64,000 bases of DNA from Paucibacter sp. TC2R-5 (GCF_025717605.1 NZ_JAJIRQ010000005.1:62001-126000); one strand, 5' to 3'; shown: positions 51,986-61,127, counted from the stretch's first letter. Translations and numbers: made by a program. The notes: a model not told the origin generated them from the sequence alone.

Positions 51986-53677
51986 ATGATGAGGAAATCC
52001 ATGAAAAACAACTTCCCGCTGCGTCGTCTCGGGCGGCTTCTTCTATTCGGCTTCGGTGCAGCGCTGCTGGGGTTGGGCGCCGCCCTGGCCGCGCCTGAAC
52101 CACCGCCTCCCAATCCGCTGCAAACGATCTTGGCCCAACGTTTCACCGGTGACCGCAGCGGCGCCTGCCTGCTGGCGGCCTTGATCGAAGGGCCACGGGT
52201 GCAGCAGGCCCGCGTCTGCGCCCAGGCGCGCGCTGGGGGCCACGAGCCGGGCTACGACAGCCTGTTCGAGATCGGCTCCATCAGCAAGACCATGACGGCA
52301 TTTCTTGTCGCTGAGCTGATCCAGCAAGGACGCTGGAGTCTGGACGACCCGATTGCCAAGCACCTGCCGCAGGGCACGCCGATGCCACGCCAGGGCGAGC
52401 GCCAAATCCTCGTGCGCGATCTGCTGACGCACCGCTCCGGCCTACCTGCTTTGCCGCCGGGCTTCGCGCCCAAGAATCCGTTCGATCCCTATGCGGATCT
52501 GAGCGAGGCGCAACTGCTGGCCGCACTCGGCCAGGTCCGGCTGGAACGGCCGATCGGCAGCCAGTTCGAGTATTCGAACTTCGCAATGATGCTGGTCTCG
52601 GCGGCGGTGGCGCGTAGCAGCAGCGGCGGCGACTTTGAACAAGCAATGGTGCGGCTGTTTGAACCGCTGCAGATGCGCAGTGCCTTTATCGCCACACCGC
52701 GCGAGCCAAAAGCGCCGCTGGCTCAGGGCCACTTGCCCACCGGGCAAGTGACGCCCGCCTGGACAATAACGCCGAATTTGGCCGGCGTCGGGATGGTGCG
52801 CGCCAGCCTGGACGATATGACCCGTTATGCGCAGGCCCAATTGGGTCTATTGCCGCAGCTGGCGCCCGAGCTGCAGGCCGCGTTGACAATGACCCAGCAG
52901 GCCTTGAACGAACATAGCGGCATGAGCTGGATGCGCGTCAGCCACCAGGGCCGGACCTTGTTGACCCATGAGGGCGGCACCGGCGGTTTCTCATCGCTGC
53001 TGATGCTGGAGCCCGCGGCCGGCCGCGCCCTGGTGCTGCTGGCCGACACGGCCTTGACTGACCTGGGCGGACTGGGTGATGTGGGCAGCGCCCTGCTAGG
53101 CTTGAGCGAGCAGCAGGCTTTGCGCCCGCGGCTCAAGCTTGCGGCACCGCCCGACTTGCTGGCGGCGCTGCCGGGCCCATATGAAATCAGCGGCATGAAG
53201 GCGCGGCTTTGGCTGGACGGCGCGCAACTGATGGCTCAGGTCGAAGGCCAAGCCGCGTTTGCGCTTGACTACGACAGTTGGGGCGACTTTTACCCGCGTC
53301 ACATCAGCGCTTTGCTGCGCCCCGTGTTTCAAAACGGCAAGGTCGAGCATGCGCTTTGGCAGCAAGGCGGCGGGGTGCTTGAATTGCGCCGGCTTGGCAG
53401 TCTCTCCGCCACCAAGGCCAGCGACCCGCGTTGGCAAGAGCTGGTCGGTGAATACCAGCTGATGCCGCAATTCAGCTTGCGGGTGTTTGAAGACGCTGGT
53501 CAGCTGAAGGTGCAGGCGACGGGCCAGCCGGCCATTGCGGCCGAGCTGAGCGGCCCGGACCGCATCGAGATCAAGGCGGTGGGGGCGATTGTCGAGTTCA
53601 AGCGCGATGGCCAGGGGCAGCTGCGCAGTGCCGTGCTCTTGCAGGGCGGGCAAAAGATCGAAGGTCTGCGCAAATGA
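51986..53677 (+). CDS. Serine hydrolase of the class C beta-lactamase family
   Basis: A 563-residue exported protein with a signal peptide (LLLFGFGAALLGLGAALA). The beta-lactamase/transpeptidase-like domain (about 50-370) has the SxxK nucleophile motif SISKTMT, the YxN motif YSN, and HEGGTGG in the place of the KTG box. A C-terminal beta-rich domain of about 190 residues follows. Such proteins include esterases, D-aminopeptidases and peptidoglycan-related enzymes, and most are not antibiotic resistance enzymes. ATG at 51986 or 52001 are both possible, the latter after GAGGA. Third gene in the sigma-factor cluster. Confidence 0.85.
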   Translation: MMRKSMKNNFPLRRLGRLLLFGFGAALLGLGAALAAPEPPPPNPLQTILAQRFTGDRSGACLLAALIEGPRVQQARVCAQARAGGHEPGYDSLFEIGSISKTMTAFLVAELIQQGRWSLDDPIAKHLPQGTPMPRQGERQILVRDLLTHRSGLPALPPGFAPKNPFDPYADLSEAQLLAALGQVRLERPIGSQFEYSNFAMMLVSAAVARSSSGGDFEQAMVRLFEPLQMRSAFIATPREPKAPLAQGHLPTGQVTPAWTITPNLAGVGMVRASLDDMTRYAQAQLGLLPQLAPELQAALTMTQQALNEHSGMSWMRVSHQGRTLLTHEGGTGGFSSLLMLEPAAGRALVLLADTALTDLGGLGDVGSALLGLSEQQALRPRLKLAAPPDLLAALPGPYEISGMKARLWLDGAQLMAQVEGQAAFALDYDSWGDFYPRHISALLRPVFQNGKVEHALWQQGGGVLELRRLGSLSATKASDPRWQELVGEYQLMPQFSLRVFEDAGQLKVQATGQPAIAAELSGPDRIEIKAVGAIVEFKRDGQGQLRSAVLLQGGQKIEGLRK

Positions 53678-53679
53678 AC

Positions 53680-54093
53680 TCAGCGTAGCCAAGCCACGAT
53701 CTGCGGCGCTTGCAGCGCCCCCGACAGGCGCTGCAACTCCTTGCCCTGCTGCAACTGCAACAAGGTCGGGATGCTGCGGATGCCGAAGCGCTGTGACAGC
53801 TGCGGGCTTTCGTCACTGTTCACCTTGACCAGCAAGACCTGACCCTTGAGTTGCTGGGCGGCGATGGCGAACTGCGGCGCCATCTGGCGGCATGGGCCGC
53901 ACCAGGGCGCCCAGAAGTCGACCAGGACGGGCAACTCGCTGCCAGCCACCACCGCGTCGAAGTTGGCATCGTTGAGCTCGACCACCTCGCCGCTGAGCAG
54001 CGCTTGGCCGCATTTGCCGCAGACCGGGTCTTGGGTCGCGCGCTCATTCGGCACGCGGTTCTTGGTCAGGCAGTGGGGGCAGGTGATCAGCAT
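53680..54093 (-). CDS. trxC: Thioredoxin 2
   Basis: A 137-residue cytoplasmic thioredoxin. The N-terminal zinc domain has CPHC (about 5-8) and CGKC. The thioredoxin fold has the active site FWAPWCGPCRQMAP and the cis-Pro in RSIPTLL. This matches TrxC (139 residues in E. coli), which reduces proteins under oxidative stress. ATG at 54093 is preceded by GGAG. The in-frame start at 54129 adds residues unlike the family. Stop is two bases from the hydrolase stop. Confidence 0.93.
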   Translation of the reverse strand: MLITCPHCLTKNRVPNERATQDPVCGKCGQALLSGEVVELNDANFDAVVAGSELPVLVDFWAPWCGPCRQMAPQFAIAAQQLKGQVLLVKVNSDESPQLSQRFGIRSIPTLLQLQQGKELQRLSGALQAPQIVAWLR

Positions 54094-54141
54094 GGCAAAA
54101 AGCTCCTTATGGTCGTGACTTGAGGCCAAGGCTGCAATTCT

Positions 54142-55050
54142 TCAAGGTGCAGCCGCCAGCGTCGCCTGCAGTTGCGCACCCACCTCCTGCATGAAGGCGC
54201 GCACCCGCGCGGTCTGGCGCAGGTCCGGATGTGTCAAAAGCCAGACCGGCGTGCTGACGTCGCTGAGCACCTCGGATACCGGCACTAAGTCGGGTTCATG
54301 GCCTTCGATCAAGGTGGGCAGCAGCGCCAAGGCCAAGCCGGTGCGCGCCATTGCCACCGCCGGGTGCAGCAGATCCAGGCGCACGGCGATGCTGGTTTGC
54401 GGCACATGGTCGAGCATCCAGCGGTCAAAAAAACGCGAACGGCGTTCGCGGTCGAACCCTATCCAGGGATAGTTGGCGCAGAGTTCACGCACCGGCAGGA
54501 TGTGTTGCGGCAGGCCCGCCTGGCCGCGTTTGGCATAGACGCGCATGCGCACATCGCCCAGGCGCCGCCCGACCAGATGCTCGGGCACGACCCGGTTCAT
54601 GCGCAGCGCCACATCGGCGTCGCGTTTGGACATATCGACCAGGCTGGAGTTCTCGTTCACCTCGACCTCGATGCCCGGATGGCTGCGCCGGAACGCCGCC
54701 AGCGCCTCGGGCAGCAGGTAAAGCATCGCCACAAAAGCGGTGCTCAGGCGCAGCGTGCCTTGCAGCTCGAGGTCGCGGCCGACGATGCGGCGCTGCATCT
54801 CGGCAATCGCCGGCCGCATCTCGCGCGCCTGCGCTGCCATCAACTCGCCCGCCTCGGTCGGCCGATAGCCGCTGCGCAGACGCTCGAACAGGCGCGCGCC
54901 CAGTCTGTCCTCCAGGGCGTCCAGGCGCCGCAGCACGGTGGTATGGCGCACCCCCATCAGCTTGGCGGCGCCGTTCAGCGAGCCGGCCTCGGCAATCGCC
55001 AGCGCGTAGCGCAAATCATCCCAATTCAGCCCGACTTCCAGTTGCCCCAT
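54142..55050 (-). CDS. LysR-family transcriptional regulator
   Basis: A 302-residue LysR regulator. The helix-turn-helix is at about 10-40 (LNWDDLRYALAIAEAGSLNG, then RHTTVLRRLDALE), followed by an effector domain. The ATG at 55050 is preferred to TTG at 55065. It is divergent from the 59-residue gene and the tautomerase gene, which are its likely targets. The DNA-binding region, especially GVRHTTVLRRLDALE, is of the type seen in LysR proteins that control small divergent oxidoreductase or tautomerase genes. Confidence 0.88.
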   Translation of the reverse strand: MGQLEVGLNWDDLRYALAIAEAGSLNGAAKLMGVRHTTVLRRLDALEDRLGARLFERLRSGYRPTEAGELMAAQAREMRPAIAEMQRRIVGRDLELQGTLRLSTAFVAMLYLLPEALAAFRRSHPGIEVEVNENSSLVDMSKRDADVALRMNRVVPEHLVGRRLGDVRMRVYAKRGQAGLPQHILPVRELCANYPWIGFDRERRSRFFDRWMLDHVPQTSIAVRLDLLHPAVAMARTGLALALLPTLIEGHEPDLVPVSEVLSDVSTPVWLLTHPDLRQTARVRAFMQEVGAQLQATLAAAP

Positions 55051-55172
55051 TGTGCATATTTGCAAACTTCAAGTGCAGTTTGCGTAGTTGTTTGTGCGTT
55101 GGCGCAAACATAACATCTGTTCCATCGAAAGCCAAGCCTCAATCCGCAAACAAACCCAGCGAGCAAGCCAGC

Positions 55173-55352
55173 ATGAACAACAGCCTCAACTACGCCCTAT
55201 ATCGCGACGCCGCCCAAGTGCTGCCCGGGCCGGCTCCTAGCCCGTCTTTCTTCAGCTCCCCGCGCCTTTGGCTGGATCGCTTGTTTGACAACTGGGCTGC
55301 GCGCGTCGAGGCACGCTGGCAGAGCACAGATGTGCGCAGCCGCTATTACTGA
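55173..55352 (+). CDS. Small protein of unknown function
   Basis: A 59-residue frame starting MNNSLNYALYRDAAQVLPGP and ending RSRYY, with basic and aromatic residues in the second half (LWLDRLFDNWAARVEARW). It is divergent from the LysR gene and lies 37 bases before the tautomerase gene, so it is probably its first co-transcribed neighbour. No family recognised. The longer frame upstream (54351) is antisense to the LysR gene and not real. Confidence 0.6.
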   Translation: MNNSLNYALYRDAAQVLPGPAPSPSFFSSPRLWLDRLFDNWAARVEARWQSTDVRSRYY

Positions 55353-55389
55353 CAACCCAAGCTAGAACCATAAGCAGGAGAACACCACC

Positions 55390-55800
55390 ATGCCTTATCT
55401 GCACCTCAGCCTATGCCCCGCGCCCGGCGCTGACCCCAGCCTGCGCGACTTGGCCGCCACCTTGACCGACTTGACCGCCGAGCATCTGGCCAAAGACCCT
55501 GCTTTGACCGCTGTGCGTATCGAACTGGTGCCGGCCACGCATTGGTTCATTGGCGCGCGGTCGCTGGCCGCCGACACGCAGGCCAGCTATCAGCTGCAGA
55601 TTCAGGTCACGGCCGGCACCAATACCGCCGCCCAGATCAGTGCCTACCTGGCCGCCGTCCATGCGGCGATGGGCGTCGCGCTGGGGCGCCTGCATCCGAC
55701 CAGCTATTGCGTGGTGCAACAAGTGCCCGCCGATGCCTGGGGTTACGGTGGGCAGAGCCAAGCCGCACGACGGCTCAGCATCGAGCCGGCCCAGCTCTGA
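55390..55800 (+). CDS. Tautomerase-superfamily protein
   Basis: A 136-residue protein that begins MPYLHLSLCP, giving an N-terminal Pro after Met removal, the catalytic base of the 4-oxalocrotonate tautomerase superfamily. The beta-alpha-beta pattern is followed by a second half (THWFIGARSL to LHPTSYCVVQ) consistent with two fused units, as in longer superfamily members. An AGGAG site lies before the ATG. The substrate is unknown. It lies downstream of the small gene and is probably controlled by the divergent LysR regulator. Confidence 0.8.
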   Translation: MPYLHLSLCPAPGADPSLRDLAATLTDLTAEHLAKDPALTAVRIELVPATHWFIGARSLAADTQASYQLQIQVTAGTNTAAQISAYLAAVHAAMGVALGRLHPTSYCVVQQVPADAWGYGGQSQAARRLSIEPAQL

Positions 55801-55859
55801 GCGCGGCCGATCATGCGTCCCTGATGCTTTCCTGATGCCCACAATGCTAAGGTGGGCGC

Positions 55860-57506
55860 ATGGATCACAAGAGCGCGGCGCGAGTCGCTTTCAAACGTAC
55901 TTGGCTTGAGCCGCTGCCGGCCGTTCTGAGCTGGGCCGTGGCTTGGTGGCTGCTGTTTTGGCTGGATGGGCGGGTCAATCTGGCCAATCAGGCGCTGTTG
56001 CTGGTCTTGGCGGCGGCGGTAGCCAGCTTGTGGCTGCCACTGGTGGCGGCACTGCTGCTGAGCCTGGTGTCGGTGTTGCTGTTTAACTGGCATTTCGTCA
56101 GCCCGCGCGGCAGCCTCAGCGTCGAGGGCAATCAGCACCTGCTGCTGCTGGGCGCGATGCTGGGGCTCAGCTGCATCACCGCCTTGTTAATCGCCAGCCA
56201 ACGCCGCCAGGCGGGGCTGGCGCGGCGCCAAGCAGGCCAAGCCGAGCAACTGCGCAGCTTCAACGACAGCCTGCGCGAGGCTCGCGACTGGGCGAGCTTG
56301 GGCGCTTTGCTGCAGGCCGAGTTGCAGGCGCAGCTGGGCAGGCCGACGCATTTGATGCTCTTGCGTCAAGAGCAGGCGCTGCCGCAGCAAAATTTGCCCG
56401 AATCGGTGCAATGGTTGGCGGCCTCTGGCCCGAGCAGCGCTGCCGACCCGAGCGCTGAATTGAGCGCCGATCAGCGCGCCGGCCTTTGGCAATGCCTGCG
56501 CCAAGCCCAAGCGTTCGGGCCCGGCACCGCTCGGTTTGAAGGTCAGCCGGATTGGTATTTGCCGATTCGCGGGCGCGGCGCCGCCCTCGGTGCTGCGCTC
56601 TTGCGACCCAGCCGCGCGCAAGCGCTGGACGCGGGTTTGTTGACCCATTTGCAACTGCTATGCACGCAGATGGGCTTGGCTTTGGAGCGACTGACGACCG
56701 AGCATTTGGCGCAGATGGCGCGTGATGAGGCCGCGAGCCAAGCCAACCGCAACGCCTTGCTGGCGGCGATCTCGCATGACTTTCGCACGCCCTTGGCTTG
56801 CATCATGGGCGCGGCCTCCTCGCTGCAGGATCAGGACGCGCGCCTGAGCCCGGCGCAACGCACGCGGCTGCTGGCCACGATCCTGGATGAGACGGAAGCA
56901 TTGGCCGATATGACGGCCAACAGCCTGCAGCTGGCTCGCCTTGACGCACCCGGCATGTTGCTGCGCCTGGACTGGGAGTCGGCCGAGGAGATCGTCGGCG
57001 CGGTGCTGCGCCGCGCCCGCCAGCGGCGTGCCACCTTAGTTTCGAATAGTGACGGTGAGACAGCGCTTGAGCTGCAAGCGCGGCTTGAGCCGGCGCTGCC
57101 ACTGCTGCGCTGCGACGCGCTGCTGTTGACCCAACTGCTGGGCAATCTGGTCGACAACGCGCAGAAATATGCGCCCGCTTCCCATATAGAAATCGCGGCC
57201 CGCACGGCGCAGGAGGGTGGCCAACGCTTTGTCGTGCTGGCGGTTCGTGATCGCGGCCCCGGGGTGCCGCTGGCTTGGCGCGAGCGCATTTTTGAGGCCT
57301 TTCAGCGCGGTGCCGAGCAGCAGCATGCGGCCGGCCCCGACGCCAAGGCCAGGCGCGGCGCCGGCGTCGGCTTGGCCGCCTGCCGAGCAATCGCCCAGGC
57401 GCATGGTGGCCAGATGCGCTACCGCTCGCGTGGTCATGGTGGCGCCAGTTTCGAGTGTTGGCTGCCTCTCGTCGCATCACCCCAGGCCGAGGAAATTCCC
57501 GCATGA
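55860..57506 (+). CDS. KdpD-like sensor histidine kinase lacking the N-terminal sensor
   Basis: A 548-residue membrane kinase. It has four helices of the DUF4118 type (about 20-115), a GAF-like linker (about 130-280), then HisKA with the H-box LLAAISHDFRTPLACIMGAA (phospho-His about 308). The ATPase domain has QLLGNLVDNAQKYAP, VRDRGPGVP and GAGVGLAACRAIAQAHGG. The core resembles KdpD, but the KdpD/UspA N-terminal domains (about 370 residues) are missing. The stop overlaps the regulator gene start by four bases. The signal may be envelope or potassium status, inferred only from KdpD likeness and a kup gene 5 kb downstream. Confidence 0.88.
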   Translation: MDHKSAARVAFKRTWLEPLPAVLSWAVAWWLLFWLDGRVNLANQALLLVLAAAVASLWLPLVAALLLSLVSVLLFNWHFVSPRGSLSVEGNQHLLLLGAMLGLSCITALLIASQRRQAGLARRQAGQAEQLRSFNDSLREARDWASLGALLQAELQAQLGRPTHLMLLRQEQALPQQNLPESVQWLAASGPSSAADPSAELSADQRAGLWQCLRQAQAFGPGTARFEGQPDWYLPIRGRGAALGAALLRPSRAQALDAGLLTHLQLLCTQMGLALERLTTEHLAQMARDEAASQANRNALLAAISHDFRTPLACIMGAASSLQDQDARLSPAQRTRLLATILDETEALADMTANSLQLARLDAPGMLLRLDWESAEEIVGAVLRRARQRRATLVSNSDGETALELQARLEPALPLLRCDALLLTQLLGNLVDNAQKYAPASHIEIAARTAQEGGQRFVVLAVRDRGPGVPLAWRERIFEAFQRGAEQQHAAGPDAKARRGAGVGLAACRAIAQAHGGQMRYRSRGHGGASFECWLPLVASPQAEEIPA

Positions 57507-58198
57507 GCTTGCTGAGAATCTTGTTGCTGGAGGATGACCGCGAGTTGCGCGCGACCTTGGCCAATGCCCTGCGGGTAGAGGGTTATGAGTTGCTCTGCGC
57601 TGCCAGCCTGGCCGAGGCGCGGGCCTTGCTGATCCACGCCGAAGCGCCCGATCTGGTACTGCTGGATCTGGGTTTGCCCGACGGTGACGGCGCCGAACTG
57701 CTGGCGCAGCTGAGGCAGGGCAAGAACACGCCGGTGCTGATCATCTCGGCGCGCGAACAAGATGCGCACAAGGTGAGCCTGCTCGATGCCGGCGCCGATG
57801 ACTATCTGGTTAAACCCTTCAGCATCAGCGAGCTATTGGCGCGCATGCGGGTGGCACTGCGCCACCGCGGCGTCCACACGCGGCCGGCGCAGACGCTTTA
57901 CGAGCAGCAAGGCCTGCGGGTGGATCTGGCCGCGCACAGCGTCAGTTTGAATGGCGCCGAAGTCCACCTGACGCCGACCGAGTTCAAGCTGCTGGGGCGG
58001 CTGGTGCGCAATGCCGGCCAGGTGTTGACGCACCGCACCTTGCTGGCCGATGTGTGGGGGCCAGAGTTTGTGGAACACACGCATTACCTGCGGCTCTATA
58101 TGGGGCAGCTGCGCGCCAAGCTCGAAAACACGCCGGCCGATCCGCAGCGCTTGTTGACGGAGCCGGGGGTCGGCTATCGGCTGGAGAGTGGCAGCTGA
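57503..58198 (+). CDS. KdpE-like OmpR-family response regulator
   Basis: A 231-residue regulator. The receiver has acidic residues in LLLEDDREL, phosphoacceptor Asp in VLLDLGLPDGDG and Lys in DDYLVKPFS. The winged-helix output has LTPTEFKLLGRLVRNAGQVL, DVWGPEFVEHTHYLRLYMG and EPGVGYRLE, close to KdpE. Start is ATG at 57503, overlapping the kinase stop as ATGA. No kdpFABC promoter or operon is present in the window, so the targets lie elsewhere or differ. Confidence 0.92.
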   Translation: MSLLRILLLEDDRELRATLANALRVEGYELLCAASLAEARALLIHAEAPDLVLLDLGLPDGDGAELLAQLRQGKNTPVLIISAREQDAHKVSLLDAGADDYLVKPFSISELLARMRVALRHRGVHTRPAQTLYEQQGLRVDLAAHSVSLNGAEVHLTPTEFKLLGRLVRNAGQVLTHRTLLADVWGPEFVEHTHYLRLYMGQLRAKLENTPADPQRLLTEPGVGYRLESGS

Positions 58199-58378
58199 GC
58201 CTGTGTCCGCGTGTCATGTTGCGGTGCAGCATCCTCGCGTTTGGCGCGTTGCTGTGGGGTTAAGCCCAGCGATGGGGCGAAATGCCCAGGAAAACCCTTG
58301 TTTTGACCTGGCACGAGCTTTGCAATCACTGAGCTTGCCGGGGCGACTGGCCTCGGAACAACCTAAGGAGTAAACACC

Positions 58379-58735
58379 ATGACCACCTTGACCACTTTGA
58401 AGAATGCGCGCTCGTTCAAGCTACTGGCCGCATTTCTTGCTTCGCTGGCCTTGTCTGCGCATGCTGGTGTGCCCGCGATGCCCGGCACCGCTGCCGAACG
58501 CAGCTTGCTGCGCGAAGCGACCGGCTATTACGAGCTTGAGGACGGGCGCACGCTCAAAGTCGATATCGGTGCGCACCGCGTTGCGGTGGCCCTCGACGGG
58601 CAGCCGCTTGAACAATGGCGTGCCGAGAATGCGGACATGCTCTTGAGCTCCGACGGCCATCGCCGTGTGCGGCTGTTCCGCGATGCCGCAGGCTCGGTCT
58701 ACCGGGTCGCCTACGAAATGGATAGCTTGCGCTGA
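58379..58735 (+). CDS. Exported protein of unknown function
   Basis: A 118-residue protein with a signal peptide (SFKLLAAFLASLALSAHAG). The mature domain has TGYYELEDGRTLKVDIGAHRV and RRVRLFRDAAG, suggesting a small beta-rich fold. An AAGGAG site (58365-58370) lies eight bases before the ATG. No family recognised. It follows the KdpE-like gene after 180 bases without a clear terminator, and converges on the phospholipase C gene. Confidence 0.75.
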   Translation: MTTLTTLKNARSFKLLAAFLASLALSAHAGVPAMPGTAAERSLLREATGYYELEDGRTLKVDIGAHRVAVALDGQPLEQWRAENADMLLSSDGHRRVRLFRDAAGSVYRVAYEMDSLR

Positions 58736-58833
58736 ATCGCAAGCGCCGCCCCATACGGCATCAGACCTTGTTGAAGCTTGAGCCGCAAGCGGAGCAAGAC
58801 TGTTCAGCATCAAGTTCCACTTGCGCTGGGCAA

Positions 58834-58869
58834 GCCCTGGCGCCATGGTTTTCGCCATGGCGCCAGGGC
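58834..58869. other. Perfect 15-bp hairpin between convergent genes
   Basis: GCCCTGGCGCCATGG (58834-58848) and CCATGGCGCCAGGGC (58855-58869) pair perfectly around TTTTCG. The location, between the ends of the 118-residue gene and plc, suits a bidirectional terminator, but there is no T-tract on either side. It is very stable in RNA from either strand. Confidence 0.6.
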
Positions 58870-58896
58870 CTCCCGCTGCACCTTTCGCTTGATTGA

Positions 58897-61083
58897 TCAC
58901 ACCTGCCATTGGTCGGCGCGGGCGCTGCCGCCCATGGTCGGGTCGCTGACCGACGGTGCACCCGTTTCCACCCGACCGGCAAAGCGGCGGCTGAAGTCGG
59001 CCTGGTCCTTCACCTTGGCGCTGAAGTCGTACCAGCGGTAGCTTTGTGCCAGCGGCAAGCGCAGATTGGTCTCGCCGCGTGCGAGCACCGTGTACTCGCT
59101 GACCGTGGCCGCGCTGTAGCGGTTGGCGGCCAGCTGAAACACGCAAGGCGCGTTGCCACTGTTGAGCAACTTCACGAGCAGGTCGCCGCTGACGCTGTCG
59201 CAGCTGATCTGCACTTCCGGGTTGGCTTGGGTCGCCGCCTTCAGGCGCCCGGCATTGCCGGTCAGATGACGGTGAAAACCGTTAGGCCCCAGTATCCACA
59301 GGTCATACGCACCGTTGGCATCGGCCGCCCAGCTGCCATTGAGCTGCTTGCCGGCTTCGACGGTGTAGCGGCGTGGGATTTCGGCCAGGCGCAGGCGGTC
59401 ATAGACATGGAACACGGCGGCCGCTTTGCCGGTGTTCTGGAAGCTGACCTTGACGGCAGAGGACGTGACGAGTGCGGTGGCCGCCAGTTCGTAAGGCAAT
59501 GCCGCCGAGGGGCGCACACCGCTGTCTTGCACCGGCAAGCTGAGTGTGCTCGGCAAGGTCGGGCGCGGCTTGGTCGGGTTGTTCAAAGCCCGGGTCTTGT
59601 CGGCCAGCGCCTTGGTGTCGGGCAACTGCGCCATGAAGGCCGTGCTGTTGTTCGGGTTTGCGAAGTTGAAGGCGCTGGTCAGATCGCCGCACACCGCCCG
59701 GCGCCAGGCCGAGATATTCGGTTCCATAACGCCAAAGCGCTGTTCCATGAAGCGCAGCACCGAGGTGTGGTCGAACACCTGCGAGTTGACCCAGCCGCCC
59801 TTGCTGAACGGCGACACCACATACATCGGCACCCGTGCGCCCAGGCCGTAAGGCCAGTGCAGCGTGCTGGGAGCTGGGCTGTTAGGGTTCTCGACCTCGT
59901 GATATTCGCCGGAGGTGGCCACCGTCGAGGCGCCCGCGTAGACGCGTTTGGCCGGATCGGCGTCCCATTGAACCAGCGAAGGCGCAGCCGGCGGCGGCAT
60001 ATGGTCGAAGAAGCCATCGTTCTCGTCGAAGTTGATGAACAGCACCGTGCTTGCCCAGACCTCCGGATTGGCCGTCAGCGCTTCCAGTACCTTGGCCGTG
60101 TATTCAGCCCCTTGGGCCGGGCTGGACGGGCCTGGGTGCTCGGAGCCAGCCTCGGTGGCCACGATCCAGGATACCTGGGGCAACGTGCCATTGACGACGT
60201 CCTGGCGCAGCAGGTCCAGGTCGCGTGTCGTGATGCCGCGCGCCTTCAGCTCGGCCGAGGCACCGGGGCGGTTGAACCAGCCGTCGCGGAAGGACTTGAA
60301 ACCGACCAACGAGTTGTCGGTGAAGTTGTCGTCCATATTTTCGTAGACCTGCCAGGAGATGCCGGCCGCCTGCAGGCGCTCCGGGTAAGTCGTCCAGGTG
60401 TAGTCGGGCAGGTTGTCGAACCAGTCATTGCGGTTGCTGACCGCCGGGCCCCCGTTGCGGCCCAGCGGGTCGTTGGTGCCGGTGAAGAGGAAGAGTCGGT
60501 TCGGGTTGGTCGAGCCGGCCAGCGAGCAGTGATAGGCGTCGCAGACCGTGAAGGCATTGGCGAGCGCAAACTGGAAGGGGATGTCTTCCTTGGCGAAGTA
60601 GCCCATCGAATGGTTGTGCTTGGTCAGGGTCCAGTAGTTCATGCGGCCCTGGTCCCAATGCAGATCACCCCAGCCATGCGGCGTGCCGTCAACCCGCATC
60701 AGGTTGAAGTTCAGCTTGGTGTTGAGCCGGAACGGCGCCACGGTCTTGGGTTGTGTGCGGCCCGGCACGGCAGGGTTGCTCACGCTGCTGCTCGGCTCGG
60801 TCGGCTGCACCCAGATGTTCTTGCGCACGATGGTGCCAGGGCGGTCAACCACCGGCAGCGGCAGCGGGTCGCCAAAGCCACGCACGCCATGCAGCGTGCC
60901 GAAGTAATGATCAAAGGAGCGGTTCTCCTGCGTCAGGATCACCACATGTTTGACGTCCTGGATGGTGCCAGTGACAACCTTGGCTTGCGCGGCCAGCGCG
61001 CGTTGGATCACCGCCGGGAAGGCAGTGAGGGCGGCGCCGGTGGCGGCCGATTGGAGGAATCTGCGACGAGAGGCTTGAGTCAT
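58897..61083 (-). CDS. plcN: Phosphocholine-specific phospholipase C
   Basis: A 728-residue secreted enzyme. It has a Tat signal (SRRRFLQSAATGAALTAF) and the phosphoesterase domain with VVILTQENRSFDHYFGTLHG, INFDENDGFFDH and GLGARVPMYVVSPFSKGGWV. Two C-terminal beta-domains (DUF756 type, about 500-610 and 620-710) are present. The family splits phosphatidylcholine and sphingomyelin into phosphocholine and diacylglycerol or ceramide. Length and domain order match Pseudomonas PlcH/PlcN. Haemolytic ability cannot be read from sequence. Confidence 0.93.
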   Translation of the reverse strand: MTQASRRRFLQSAATGAALTAFPAVIQRALAAQAKVVTGTIQDVKHVVILTQENRSFDHYFGTLHGVRGFGDPLPLPVVDRPGTIVRKNIWVQPTEPSSSVSNPAVPGRTQPKTVAPFRLNTKLNFNLMRVDGTPHGWGDLHWDQGRMNYWTLTKHNHSMGYFAKEDIPFQFALANAFTVCDAYHCSLAGSTNPNRLFLFTGTNDPLGRNGGPAVSNRNDWFDNLPDYTWTTYPERLQAAGISWQVYENMDDNFTDNSLVGFKSFRDGWFNRPGASAELKARGITTRDLDLLRQDVVNGTLPQVSWIVATEAGSEHPGPSSPAQGAEYTAKVLEALTANPEVWASTVLFINFDENDGFFDHMPPPAAPSLVQWDADPAKRVYAGASTVATSGEYHEVENPNSPAPSTLHWPYGLGARVPMYVVSPFSKGGWVNSQVFDHTSVLRFMEQRFGVMEPNISAWRRAVCGDLTSAFNFANPNNSTAFMAQLPDTKALADKTRALNNPTKPRPTLPSTLSLPVQDSGVRPSAALPYELAATALVTSSAVKVSFQNTGKAAAVFHVYDRLRLAEIPRRYTVEAGKQLNGSWAADANGAYDLWILGPNGFHRHLTGNAGRLKAATQANPEVQISCDSVSGDLLVKLLNSGNAPCVFQLAANRYSAATVSEYTVLARGETNLRLPLAQSYRWYDFSAKVKDQADFSRRFAGRVETGAPSVSDPTMGGSARADQWQV

Positions 61084-61127
61084 GATGGGCTGCCAGTCAA
61101 TGGTGAAGAGTGAGCTAATGCGTGGTT

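Noticed and set aside
55860-58198. Complete kdp potassium-ATPase operon
   Set aside because: kdpF, kdpA, kdpB and kdpC are not found on either side.
58909-61113. 734-codon plus-strand open frame opposite phospholipase C
   Set aside because: Antisense shadow of a well-supported gene.
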